A DNA stretch of 64,000 nt from Gemmatimonadales bacterium (GTDB taxonomy: Bacteria; Krumholzibacteriota; Krumholzibacteriia; LZORAL124-64-63). The stretch lies in NCBI GenBank assembly GCA_019038745.1, contig JAHOYV010000032.1, forward strand, positions 1 through 64,000, written 5' to 3'. The position numbers were made by a program, and so were the translations under genes. This document shows, piece after piece, positions 1 through 7,924 of this stretch. The notes beneath the pieces were generated by a model that saw nothing but the letters and a program-made list of their open reading frames with translations, made no database searches and was not told the DNA's origin. Numbering within the stretch: position 1 is the first letter of the stretch; the number at the start of each line of letters is the position of its first letter.

Positions 1-2
1 TT

Positions 3-77
3 TGGCATCCCCAACGGGGATCGAACCCGTGTTGCCGCCGTGAAAGGGCGGTGTCCTAACCACTAGACGATGGGGAC
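3..77 (-). tRNA. tRNA-Glu (anticodon TTC)
   Basis: On the minus strand the sequence folds into a 75-nt cloverleaf: a 7-bp acceptor stem (GTCCCCA with TGGGGAT), an anticodon loop reading CTTTCAC with anticodon TTC, a T-arm with GGTTCGATCC, and an encoded GCCA 3' end. A TTGACA-type promoter lies just upstream on the same strand. Confidence 0.95.
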
Positions 78-96
78 GCCTGAATCTGATCGCAGA

Positions 97-125
97 AAAC
101 TACTCGCTCGGTTCAGGATTGTCAA
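97..125 (-). promoter_or_regulatory. Putative sigma70 promoter for tRNA-Glu
   Basis: Read on the minus strand there is a perfect TTGACA (125 to 120), a 17-nt spacer and TAGTTT (102 to 97, 3 of 6 consensus). The predicted start falls about 10 nt before the tRNA 5' end. The -35 box is strong and the -10 weak. Confidence 0.45.
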
Positions 126-130
126 ACTTT

Positions 131-159
131 CGCCCCGGCCCGGTGATTTGGCCGGGGCG
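131..159 (-). terminator. GC-rich hairpin after the M20 peptidase gene
   Basis: A perfect 10-bp stem (CGCCCCGGCC with GGCCGGGGCG) closes a 9-nt loop. It begins 9 nt after the stop codon of the minus-strand peptidase gene and precedes the tRNA-Glu promoter. No U-run follows it on either strand, so it may be a weak terminator or a 3'-end stabilising hairpin. Confidence 0.5.
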
Positions 160-167
160 AGTAATTA

Positions 168-1535
168 TCATTTTGCCGCTTCCGACATCAGGATGGCCGA
201 AGTCCGGGCTCCGCGCCAGAAGTTGTTCAGGTGGAACTTCTCGTTGGGGGAATGGATGTTGTCGGTGGACAAGCCGTATCCCAGCAACAGGACAGGTGAT
301 TTAAGGCATTTCTGGAAGGTCCCTACGATGGGGATACTGCCTCCCTCGCGGATGAAGACCGGCTTGGCACCGAAGCCCTGTTCCAGGGCGGCCATTCCGG
401 CTGTCATCATTTCCGATTTGCGGGGTACCAGCACGGGGTTGGCGTTGTGCAGGTTTTCGACTTCGACCCGGACACCGGCTGGTGCGATTGAAAGGATGTA
501 CTCCTGGAATGCCGCAGCGATTTTATCCGGATCCTGATTTGGGACTAGCCGCATTGAAACCTTCGCCATTGCCTTGGCGGGAAGAACCGTCTTGGCTCCC
601 TCGCCTCCGTATCCGCTGACCAGCCCGTTCACGTCGCAGGTAGGTCGAGCCCACATCCGTTCCAGGGTTGTGAAGCCGGCCTCCCCGAAGGCTGCGGGGG
701 CGCCGGTCTCCTGCTTCAGGATTTCATCCGTGTAGCCGAGTTCGGCGAAGCCGTCCCGCTCTTCCTGGTCCAGTTCCAGAACATCATTGTAGAATCCAGG
801 AACCAGACATCTTCCTTCGGAATCCTTCAACCGGGCAACCATCTCCGCCAGTGCGTTGCCGGGGTTCTGTACCGTGCCGCCGTAGCTGCCGGAGTGCAGA
901 TCCATGGCGGGGCCGGAAACCCTGATCTCCATGTAGGCAAGGCCTTTCAGGCTGTAGCAGATGCCCGGCGTGGTCTCGTTGTACAGGGCGGTATCCGAGA
1001 CGATGATTGCATCGCAGGCCAACTTTTCGGGGTTTTGTTCGGTGAAACGGTAGATGCTTTCACCGCCGGCCTCTTCTTCCCCCTCGATGATGAATTTGAT
1101 GTTCACCGGCAGCTCAACATCCTGTTTGATATATGCCTCAAGGGCCTTGATGTGGGTGTAGACTTGGCCCTTGTCGTCACAGGCGCCACGGGCGTAGATC
1201 ACCCCGTCCTTGACCACAGGTTCAAAGGGAGGGTTGTCCCAAAGGTCCAATGGATCAACAGGCTGGACGTCATAGTGGCCGTAGAAAAGAAGAGTCTTCC
1301 GGTCGGGGCGTATCTCGGTCTGGGCAAAAACCAAGGGATGGCCACCCAGGTCGATGGTTTCGACGGTCAAGCCCAGGTCCTTCAACTCGTCGGCGATGAA
1401 CTTGGCTGCCTTGCGTGTGTCCTCGGCATACTCGCTCTGTGAACTGATGCTGGGAATCCGCAGGAACTCACAGAGTTGGTCCACGTGTTTCTTTTGGTTG
1501 GCGTCCAGGTATTTCAGAACTTTTTGGCTGGCCAT
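168..1535 (-). CDS. M20 family dipeptidase / zinc metallopeptidase
   Basis: A predicted cytoplasmic 455-residue M20 metallopeptidase of the dipeptidase/CNDP type, which would hydrolyse dipeptides or related amides with two metal ions. Visible motifs are GHYDVQP (metal His near residue 87), RGACDDKGQ (bridging Asp near 120), EGEEEAGGES (catalytic and metal Glu near 152), and a C-terminal NIHSPNE carrying the last metal His. A longer frame reaches 1619, but the ATG at 1535 has a well-placed AAGGAG in front of it, and the extra 28 residues do not look like a signal peptide. It is a single-gene unit with a GC-rich hairpin after its stop. The exact substrate cannot be read from sequence. Confidence 0.9.
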   Translation of the reverse strand: MASQKVLKYLDANQKKHVDQLCEFLRIPSISSQSEYAEDTRKAAKFIADELKDLGLTVETIDLGGHPLVFAQTEIRPDRKTLLFYGHYDVQPVDPLDLWDNPPFEPVVKDGVIYARGACDDKGQVYTHIKALEAYIKQDVELPVNIKFIIEGEEEAGGESIYRFTEQNPEKLACDAIIVSDTALYNETTPGICYSLKGLAYMEIRVSGPAMDLHSGSYGGTVQNPGNALAEMVARLKDSEGRCLVPGFYNDVLELDQEERDGFAELGYTDEILKQETGAPAAFGEAGFTTLERMWARPTCDVNGLVSGYGGEGAKTVLPAKAMAKVSMRLVPNQDPDKIAAAFQEYILSIAPAGVRVEVENLHNANPVLVPRKSEMMTAGMAALEQGFGAKPVFIREGGSIPIVGTFQKCLKSPVLLLGYGLSTDNIHSPNEKFHLNNFWRGARTSAILMSEAAK

Positions 1536-1641
1536 GGTGGGCTCCTTCGTGTAGCTTTCAAAGCCTTGCGGGCGTTTTGACGTATTTTCCGCCAATGGGT
1601 CCGCTAGCAGTTTCGGCAATGGTTCAGCAAGAAAACTACTC

Positions 1642-1670
1642 TTGACAGAGCCGCCTGTCGAGGCGATTGT
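1642..1670 (+). promoter_or_regulatory. Putative promoter for the small histone gene
   Basis: A perfect TTGACA (1642-1647) is followed after 17 nt by GATTGT (1665-1670, 3 of 6 consensus). It lies in the divergent gap between the peptidase gene and the histone gene, about 130 nt before the histone start. The 5' leader would therefore be long. Confidence 0.4.
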
Positions 1671-1801
1671 GTCCCAACTTGCCTTTGTTCATGTGAGCAT
1701 TGGCGTTTGAGTTTCAGGAGTCCGCTCTCGCTGGCGGCCGGGCAGTTTGCCAGGGCTGGCCGGGGACGAGAGGGGAGCAACCATGTTAAGGGAGGATCCC
1801 A

Positions 1802-1972
1802 ATGGCTGACATGATCATCAGCAAGAGCAAGACCAAGGAATCCGTGACCGAATGCAACGTATCCGGTGAATTCTACGCCGCACTGGACGTCAAAGTGCGG
1901 GAGTTGATCAAGGTCGCCGAGAAGCGCGCCGTTGACAACGGTCGCAAGACTGTTCGCCCCTACGATCTGTAG
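1802..1972 (+). CDS. Small bacterial histone-fold protein (56 aa)
   Basis: A 56-residue protein that reads as a single histone fold: a basic N-terminus (SKSKTKESV), a predicted short helix 1, a loop with VSGEF, a long central helix (about residues 25-45, ALDVKVRELIKVAEKRA), then NGRKTVRPYDL. This last segment corresponds to the RKT.KA.D loop-2 region of archaeal histones such as HMfB. Helix 3 is missing or very short, as in bacterial singlet histones of the Bdellovibrio Bd0055 type. The expected role is DNA binding as a dimer in the nucleoid. The start is the ATG 7 nt after GGGAGGATCCCA, a good ribosome-binding site, and a strong terminator follows, so it is a monocistronic gene. The family assignment is by eye. 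Confidence 0.75.
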   Translation: MADMIISKSKTKESVTECNVSGEFYAALDVKVRELIKVAEKRAVDNGRKTVRPYDL

Positions 1973-2014
1973 TTAAGGGTCGCTCAAGGGATCGTCAGAT
2001 CCTGACTTGGAATC

Positions 2015-2045
2015 GGCGGATGGCCTTTGGCCTTCCGCCTTTTTC
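2015..2045 (+). terminator. Rho-independent terminator of the histone gene
   Basis: GGCGGA-T-GGCC pairs with GGCC-T-TCCGCC across a TTT loop, a 10-bp stem with one T-T mismatch, followed by TTTTTC. It sits 42 nt after the histone stop codon. Confidence 0.85.
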
Positions 2046-2270
2046 TATATGTGTCTCCCGTGATCGACAATATTCTCCAAAGCGTTGGTTCCCGGTTCCG
2101 GCTCCGGCTCCGGCTTTCTCCCCACGGAACGATGGTCTCCCTTAGTGCAATGGATTTTCCGCAGTAACCCGGGTTGCCAGGCAGACACGGGAATTGGTTC
2201 CAGTTTTGCAAATGCTTGTTGATTCCTCATTCCGGTTTTCGGGCAGATTCTCTTTGAGAGAAGGTGGCGA

Positions 2271-3914
2271 GTGGTCAATCGTATCAAGACGGGGGCTTTG
2301 GCGGGGATCGATGGTTTGGCGGTAACTGTTGAGACTGATATCAGCAGGGGGTTGCCCGGATTCCACCTGGTGGGGTTGCCCAACATCGAGGTCAGGGAAA
2401 GCCGGGAGCGGGTGCTCTCTGCCCTGCGCAACACCGGGATCAAAATACCCCTGGGGAAGATCACAGTGAACCTGGCCCCGGCGGGAATTCGAAAGGAGGG
2501 AGCCTCCTACGATCTGGCCATCGCCATGGGAGTTGTTGCTTCCTCCATGAGCCAGACGGAAAAGCCTTCGGGCAGGCGTCGGAGTAAAGCCCTCTTTCTG
2601 GGTGAGCTTTCCTTGTTCGGGGATCTGAGGCCCGTTCGGGGTTTGTTGTCGATCGTTCTGGATGGAGTTCAACGTGATGATTGCTTGGTGGTGGTGCCGG
2701 CCGAACAGGCCTGGGAGGCAAGGCTGGTTGCAGGCTCGGAAGTGATTGCGGCCACGAGTTTGAAACAGGTGGTGCAATGGTGGAGAAGCGGTACTTTGCC
2801 GGAAATCGAGGATTTCGAAGGAGAGCAAATTCCCTGCACGGTGGATAACGGGAATCAGACCGGGATTCGGCCCTCTGCGCAGGAGTCGACGGAAAAGTAT
2901 CTTCAGTTGCTGGCCGGGTTGGAGGGCCAGGCCCTGGCAAGAAAGGCAGCGGTCTTGGCGGCGGTTGGACGGCATAATCTTCTGCTGGTCGGACCGCCGG
3001 GGACGGGTAAGACACGATTGGCCCGTTTGCTGGGAAAATTACAATCTGAATTATCACCACAAGAGGGAATGGAGGTGACACGTATCCACAGTGCTGCGGG
3101 GATGTTGGGTGAATCGACCCTGATGTCCAGGCGTCCGTTTCGGGCCCCTCACCACACCGTCACCCGAGCCGGTCTGATAGGAGGCGGTTCCAACCTGCGT
3201 CCGGGGGAAGCGACCTTGGCCCATCGTGGTATTCTTTTCCTGGACGAGATGAGCGAATTCTCTTCCTCGGTTCTGGATGTATTGCGGGAGCCGATGGAGG
3301 ATGGCCGAGTTTCCATTGTGCGGGGTCCCGGGACCCGAAGCTATCCCGCTGATTTTCAGCTTGTCGGGGCGATGAACCCTTGTCGATGCGGCTTTCGCGG
3401 GAGCACGGTTCGGGAGTGCCGTTGCACGCCTATGGAACAGGCCCGTTATCTGGGACGGCTCTCAGGGCCCCTGCTGGATCGTTTCGATCTCTTTGTGGAG
3501 GTGGGTTCATGGGAGGGGAGAATCTTGGACCCCAAGCCGGACGAGGCGGAGGACGAGGCGGAGGCCAAGTCTACGACCAGAGGAAATTCGGGAACCCTGG
3601 AAAATGGGCGGAGGGGTTGGCGCAACCAGCCCCTGTTGGAAGAAATTCAGGTTGCCCGGGAAAGATTGGCCAGCAGGGGGAACACAAGACGGGGAGGGTT
3701 GGGAGAGATCCGAACGGGGGATCTGCTGACGGAAGCTGTCGATTTTCTGGAAGGAGTCCGCTTACCCCTGGGATTGTCCCTACGGGGTTTGCATCGTTGT
3801 CTTGAGGTGGCACGAACCATCGCGGCTCTGGACGGAAGCGACAAGGTGGGGTTGGCTCAAGTACGTGAAGCCCTGGAGTTTCGCCAGGTAAACTTGAACT
3901 TGGATTCATCCTGA
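2271..3914 (+). CDS. comM: YifB/ComM family Mg-chelatase-like AAA+ ATPase
   Basis: A 547-residue ComM/YifB protein. The N-terminal third is the Lon-protease-like domain (GLPGFHLVGLPN, VRESRERV). The AAA+ core has Walker A GPPGTGKT near residue 241, Walker B ILFLDEM, and the PFRAPHH segment typical of the family. The C-terminal Mg_chelatase_C domain ends in a helical bundle. In naturally competent bacteria ComM is a hexameric helicase that promotes branch migration of imported DNA. The start is GTG with AAGGTGG upstream. The protein is a little longer than usual because of an acidic insert near residue 425 (DEAEDEAEAK). It ends 16 nt from the convergent outer-membrane gene, and no competence genes are adjacent. 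Confidence 0.92.
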   Translation: MVNRIKTGALAGIDGLAVTVETDISRGLPGFHLVGLPNIEVRESRERVLSALRNTGIKIPLGKITVNLAPAGIRKEGASYDLAIAMGVVASSMSQTEKPSGRRRSKALFLGELSLFGDLRPVRGLLSIVLDGVQRDDCLVVVPAEQAWEARLVAGSEVIAATSLKQVVQWWRSGTLPEIEDFEGEQIPCTVDNGNQTGIRPSAQESTEKYLQLLAGLEGQALARKAAVLAAVGRHNLLLVGPPGTGKTRLARLLGKLQSELSPQEGMEVTRIHSAAGMLGESTLMSRRPFRAPHHTVTRAGLIGGGSNLRPGEATLAHRGILFLDEMSEFSSSVLDVLREPMEDGRVSIVRGPGTRSYPADFQLVGAMNPCRCGFRGSTVRECRCTPMEQARYLGRLSGPLLDRFDLFVEVGSWEGRILDPKPDEAEDEAEAKSTTRGNSGTLENGRRGWRNQPLLEEIQVARERLASRGNTRRGGLGEIRTGDLLTEAVDFLEGVRLPLGLSLRGLHRCLEVARTIAALDGSDKVGLAQVREALEFRQVNLNLDSS

Positions 3915-3930
3915 CAGGTCTCAACCAGGG

Positions 3931-4845
3931 TCAGAAGGTGCCCTGGAAGCCAATTGACCAGTTTAGGCTGTTGATGTCCTGCGGCTGGAAGGAATCCACG
4001 ACCTGGTCAACCCGCACGCCGTTTACTTCGGGGTGCTCCTCCAGGAGAATCAAGGTCGTGCCCTGGTCCAGTTCCAGGTAGTACTTGGCCGGTTCGAATT
4101 CTACCGTGTTTTTGTGGTACAGAAGTTCGATCCGGAGGCTGATCCTTTCGTCGCCAAGCAGCCGCAAACCGCCACCGAAATTAAAGTTGTTCGTTGACAC
4201 CATACCCGCTGAGTAATCAGAATTGATGTCGTACCACAGACGGCCAAAGCCGGTGGTTAGAAATGGTTGCAACAGCCCTTTGCCTTCTCCCATTATGTTC
4301 AGGGGATAGAGCAACAGGTTCCCTCCGCCGAGAAACGTGATGAGAGAACGGTGTTCAGGGTCGAACTCACCAACTTCAATATCCTCGTTCACCGGGGAGA
4401 GGGGCTCGTTCTTCCTCGACTTGGCGTCTGTGATCTGGGAGGTGTATTCGGAGAAGGAAAGGGAGGCATTTCCCTCTAAGGAAAGCCACTTGTTTATACT
4501 GTATCCCATACGTACTACTGGAGCGAAAGCGCTTTGTCCGGTCAATACGACATCTCCCCAATAGGTGTATTCCGGAGTGTATTTGTAAACGATCTGATCA
4601 TGAGCCATCAGGGTGGTGTTCAGGTCCAGGAAGCCAAGGGCAAAGCTGAACTCCAAGTCCCGTCCCTTGATTGCCCTTTCCCAGGAAAACCCCTCTTCGG
4701 TTTCCAGATCCAGCTCTGCTTCGGCTAATTTTGAATCTCTTAACAGCTTGAAGGTACTCGCCGTCTCTTGATCTTGAGCCAAGCAGGGAGCAGCGACGAT
4801 AACCAGCCCCAGCAAAAGGAGAGCTGCATAGATTTTGAAGGACAT
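3931..4845 (-). CDS. Predicted outer-membrane beta-barrel protein
   Basis: A 304-residue exported protein of unknown function. The chosen start gives a clear signal peptide: a short n-region, a hydrophobic stretch (LLLLGLVIV), then a cleavage-like CLAQD near residue 20. A GGAG ribosome-binding site precedes it. The longer frame to 5025 would bury this signal. The mature part has alternating polar and aromatic strands, glycine-rich turns (FLGGGNLLLY, NFGGGLRLL) and a C-terminal aromatic residue (WSIGFQGTF), as expected for outer-membrane barrels. A 14-nt inverted repeat GGGACC-AC-GGTCCC lies 15 nt before the start on the coding strand and could form a hairpin near the translation start. No specific family is recognised. 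Confidence 0.7.
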   Translation of the reverse strand: MSFKIYAALLLLGLVIVAAPCLAQDQETASTFKLLRDSKLAEAELDLETEEGFSWERAIKGRDLEFSFALGFLDLNTTLMAHDQIVYKYTPEYTYWGDVVLTGQSAFAPVVRMGYSINKWLSLEGNASLSFSEYTSQITDAKSRKNEPLSPVNEDIEVGEFDPEHRSLITFLGGGNLLLYPLNIMGEGKGLLQPFLTTGFGRLWYDINSDYSAGMVSTNNFNFGGGLRLLGDERISLRIELLYHKNTVEFEPAKYYLELDQGTTLILLEEHPEVNGVRVDQVVDSFQPQDINSLNWSIGFQGTF

Positions 4846-5150
4846 GGACGGCTCCAGTCGGGACCACGGTCCCTGGTCAAGCGGGGTGCAATTAATCTGA
4901 AAAAAGCAATCGCAGGAAACAATTATCCAGAAAACGATTGCTAACCAACCTTTTGCCGCCTCATGGACTCTCTGTGTCCAGCCCTTCTGAAAGGATCTCA
5001 GAATAATTGGGGCGAAGAACGACAAACCTCGATTGCATTAATTTCAGGTGCGGCAACCTTGGTGTCAACAATTAATGGCAACCCTTTTGTCCTGGAGGAA
5101 GTATATCAGTATAATAACTCCGCACACCATTATTCGGAAAGAGACGTCAT
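4846..5150. other. Divergent intergenic region (305 bp)
   Basis: This gap separates the leftward barrel-protein gene from the rightward FG-GAP protein gene. It holds the inverted repeat at 4860-4873, a good rightward promoter (5087-5115) and AT-rich sequence around 4900-4960 likely to contain the leftward promoter, where a GATAAT element is visible but no convincing -35. No small gene with a ribosome-binding site was found. Confidence 0.6.
5087..5115 (+). promoter_or_regulatory. Sigma70-type promoter of the FG-GAP protein gene
   Basis: TTGTCC (5087-5092), a 17-nt spacer and a perfect TATAAT (5110-5115). The predicted start near 5122 gives a 5' leader of roughly 30 nt before the TTG start at 5151. 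Confidence 0.65.
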
Positions 5151-7898
5151 TTGAATCATTCTCAGAAAAAATCATCCTGGTTTTCAGGGGTGTTACAAGG
5201 GATTTTCATTGCTTTGGCGTGTGGTTCCGCTTCGGCTCTTGATTTCCCGGGGCCTCTCCTGGTTGATGTTTCTGATGAGGTCAGCTGTGCCCTGGCGATT
5301 CCTGTCAATGGCGGTTTTCAGCAGCAACTTCTTATCGGGACTAATAGTGGTTTTCTTAAACTAGTCAAGACGAGTTACAATGAAACCTCGTTTTCCGTTT
5401 ATGGAGCTTTTTCAGTAGGCGGAAAAGTTGCTTTTATTTCCCCATGGGAGGGGCTTCCTCCCGGGGAAATTGGTTTTGTAGTCGGAGTTTCGGATCCCGA
5501 TCGGATCCTGTTCATGAAATTCAACCAGATATTGCCCTATTTCGAAGTAGTGGATTTGGTCGATTTGGAAGAGGATCCGGGCTCTTTGGCTTTTCTTGGC
5601 TCGCCGGGCGGGGAACGTGATGAACTCGCAGTATCTCTGCCTGGGGTCGACCAGGTTGTTTTTGTCCGGATGATGGATGGGGAGTGGTCCATAAGCCAGG
5701 CTTTGGCTGCGGGCGACCAACCATTCTCTCTGGTTGCCATGGATTTGGATGGGGATCAAGAAATGGAGCTTCTGTGTGCCAATCACGGCCCGCTTTCCAA
5801 TTCCCTGGGCCGTTATGATCGGCAGATTGATGACACCTACATATTGACTCGAACCATTTCCCTGGATTGCTCACCGGACAAGGCCCTGAAATATGATTGG
5901 GACCAGGATGGAATCGAGGAGGTCATGGTGGCTGATGAGGAATCCTCCCAGATCCTGGCCCTTTCCATAGGAGAATCACTGGCCACGGAAGTGGGGCGGA
6001 TGGATTTTCATCTTACTCCGGACCAAATGCTTATTGCGGGTTTGCCAGGATCGGCAACGGGTTTCTTCGCTTCGGGCCGTGAACGACCAATTATAGAATA
6101 CTACAGCCTCCAAGAAGGCGGTTTGCAGCACGAGGGCGCCAATTATCCCGGCTGCCCCAGCAGGGGGTTGCTGCAATGCGATTTCAATGGGGATGGTATC
6201 GGGGATCTGGTTTGTCTGGGGGGAGAGGCTGAAGTAATCTCAGTAATGTATGGAAAGCAGAATCTGGACTACTGGGGCTACGATGCCGTTTCCTTGAATA
6301 GTGATCCTTGGAACTCCGCACTTGCGGATTTCAACGGGGACGGTGAACTGGATCTGGTGGTCACCGAGCTGATTTCGGTCCGTCTCGATCTGTTTTCGGG
6401 ACTTTCCGGAGGCGGGCTTTTTGTGGAACCGGAGAGTCAAACCCTTGACTTTTTTCCACTTAATGTTGTAGCCATCCAACTGGATGAAGAGTCGGATCTG
6501 GAACTTGCTTCGCAGGATTTATTCACCGGAGACATACATCTGATGGAGTATTCCTCAACGGTGGGATTCGAAACCCTTTCCCAGTTTGCAATGGGGACGT
6601 CAACCAACCAAATATTGGCGACTGATGTCGATAATGATGGCTGGGATGATCTCTTGGGATACTCCACCGGAAGCGGGGATGTTTCTGTGTTTTTTGGGCA
6701 GGGAGGAGGGTCGTTTTCAGATAGGGTGGATTGGTCGATAACTTCCGGTCTGGTTGAAGCAATTCCCCTGGATTTGAATGCTGACGGGTTTTTGGATCTT
6801 GTCGTCAGTCAAAGCGGGATCTGGTCGGCCCTGAATATAGGAGGGAGGGCTCTGGACGATGCCCAGTTTGTTTCGACTTCTGTTTCCACACTTGCGACCG
6901 GAGATCTGGACGGTGATGGAGACCAGGATGTTGTGGGCTCGAACAATGAAGAGGGAATACTCGCTTTTTTTGAAAATGACGGCAATGGCACGTTGGTGCG
7001 AAGGTCGGATGACCTGATTCTTCCCTTCCTTCCGGAGGATCTTTTCTGTGCCGATCTGAATCATGACGGCCGGGATGAAATAGTCGTCAATCTGCGGGAA
7101 GCTGGAACGGTTGGTATTGTTTTTCCTTACGGGGTATGGCAATTCAGCCCGGTTTTCCAGTTTCCCAGCTTTGGAGACGCGGAGAAAATTTTTTATGAGG
7201 ATATCAATTCCGACGGCAGCATCGACTTTTTGGTACTGGATGGGTCGGAACGAGTCGGCTACATAATGCCCAATTCGGAAATGGTATTGGTTGCTGTGGA
7301 TCCCAGCTCCCTGGAAGTTGAGTGTGGGGCTGAGGCGGCGGAAATCAGGATCCAGCCGAACCGGCCCGGTTCCTGGACTCTGGAGCTCGATTCATCCCTT
7401 GGCCGCATGGAACTCGCTGCTGACGGCAGGGCTGTGCGAGGGGCTTTGGAATTCGAACAGGGAGTTTGGAGTCTATCCCTCGGTAGGGAAGATTTTACGG
7501 ATGTGGGAGAATTCGAGTTCGGTAGCTTGCGGTTGACCATGGGCGAGGCGGGGGCCCATGAGACCCTCACGGTGGGTCTGCCCTTGAATTGTCTGTATGC
7601 CTCGGGTCCCGGCCTTTTTCCGGATCTTCAGTGGCTGCAACAACCTTGGCCGAATCCCTGTAACCCCATCATGCAGGCCAGCTTCACTCTCGGGTTGGAC
7701 GGTCCGGTGGAGGTGGGAGTATACGATCTGGCCGGTCGCCTGGTAAAGGTCCTGGTCCGGGAGGAAAGATTGGCAGGAGAACACACCGTTGCTTGGAAAG
7801 GTGATACCGAAGTGGGGGCGGCTCCGGCGGGGGTTTATCTTTTGTCGATCCGAACGACCAATGCCCATCTGACCAGGAAAGTACTTTTGCTGAAGTAG
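5151..7898 (+). CDS. Secreted FG-GAP/VCBS repeat protein with FlgD-like C-terminal tail
   Basis: A 915-residue exported protein. An N-terminal signal peptide (hydrophobic LQGIFIALACGSASA, cleavage near residue 30) is followed by about ten repeats with the calcium-loop pattern D.N.DG..D, for example DFNGDGELDL, DLDGDGDQDV, DVDNDGWDDL and DINSDGSID. These repeats normally build a beta-propeller. The last 90 residues match the FlgD-Ig-like tail common in FCB-lineage secreted proteins: PWPNPCNP, VYDLAGRLVK, AGEHTVAW, PAGVYLL and a final RKVLLLK. Such tails often act as sorting signals, though no sorting machinery is in the window. The start is TTG with GGAAAGAG upstream and follows a good promoter. 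Its ligand is unknown; surface adhesion or integrin-like binding is only a guess. Confidence 0.82.
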   Translation: MNHSQKKSSWFSGVLQGIFIALACGSASALDFPGPLLVDVSDEVSCALAIPVNGGFQQQLLIGTNSGFLKLVKTSYNETSFSVYGAFSVGGKVAFISPWEGLPPGEIGFVVGVSDPDRILFMKFNQILPYFEVVDLVDLEEDPGSLAFLGSPGGERDELAVSLPGVDQVVFVRMMDGEWSISQALAAGDQPFSLVAMDLDGDQEMELLCANHGPLSNSLGRYDRQIDDTYILTRTISLDCSPDKALKYDWDQDGIEEVMVADEESSQILALSIGESLATEVGRMDFHLTPDQMLIAGLPGSATGFFASGRERPIIEYYSLQEGGLQHEGANYPGCPSRGLLQCDFNGDGIGDLVCLGGEAEVISVMYGKQNLDYWGYDAVSLNSDPWNSALADFNGDGELDLVVTELISVRLDLFSGLSGGGLFVEPESQTLDFFPLNVVAIQLDEESDLELASQDLFTGDIHLMEYSSTVGFETLSQFAMGTSTNQILATDVDNDGWDDLLGYSTGSGDVSVFFGQGGGSFSDRVDWSITSGLVEAIPLDLNADGFLDLVVSQSGIWSALNIGGRALDDAQFVSTSVSTLATGDLDGDGDQDVVGSNNEEGILAFFENDGNGTLVRRSDDLILPFLPEDLFCADLNHDGRDEIVVNLREAGTVGIVFPYGVWQFSPVFQFPSFGDAEKIFYEDINSDGSIDFLVLDGSERVGYIMPNSEMVLVAVDPSSLEVECGAEAAEIRIQPNRPGSWTLELDSSLGRMELAADGRAVRGALEFEQGVWSLSLGREDFTDVGEFEFGSLRLTMGEAGAHETLTVGLPLNCLYASGPGLFPDLQWLQQPWPNPCNPIMQASFTLGLDGPVEVGVYDLAGRLVKVLVREERLAGEHTVAWKGDTEVGAAPAGVYLLSIRTTNAHLTRKVLLLK

Positions 7899-7924
7899 CC
7901 TGGAGGGGGGCAAGGCAAAGTCAG

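Noticed and set aside
94-1641. Repeat AGAAAACTACTC at 94-105 and 1630-1641, both near TTGACA promoters
   Set aside because: A shared 12-mer is expected many times by chance in 64 kb; no further similarity extends from it.
2098-2115. Three CCGGCT hexamers before comM
   Set aside because: Too short to call a meaningful repeat and no nearby function suggested.
2142-2975. 277-codon open frame antisense to the comM gene
   Set aside because: It is a frame shadow of a gene with clear AAA+ motifs; no ribosome-binding site or family match was seen.
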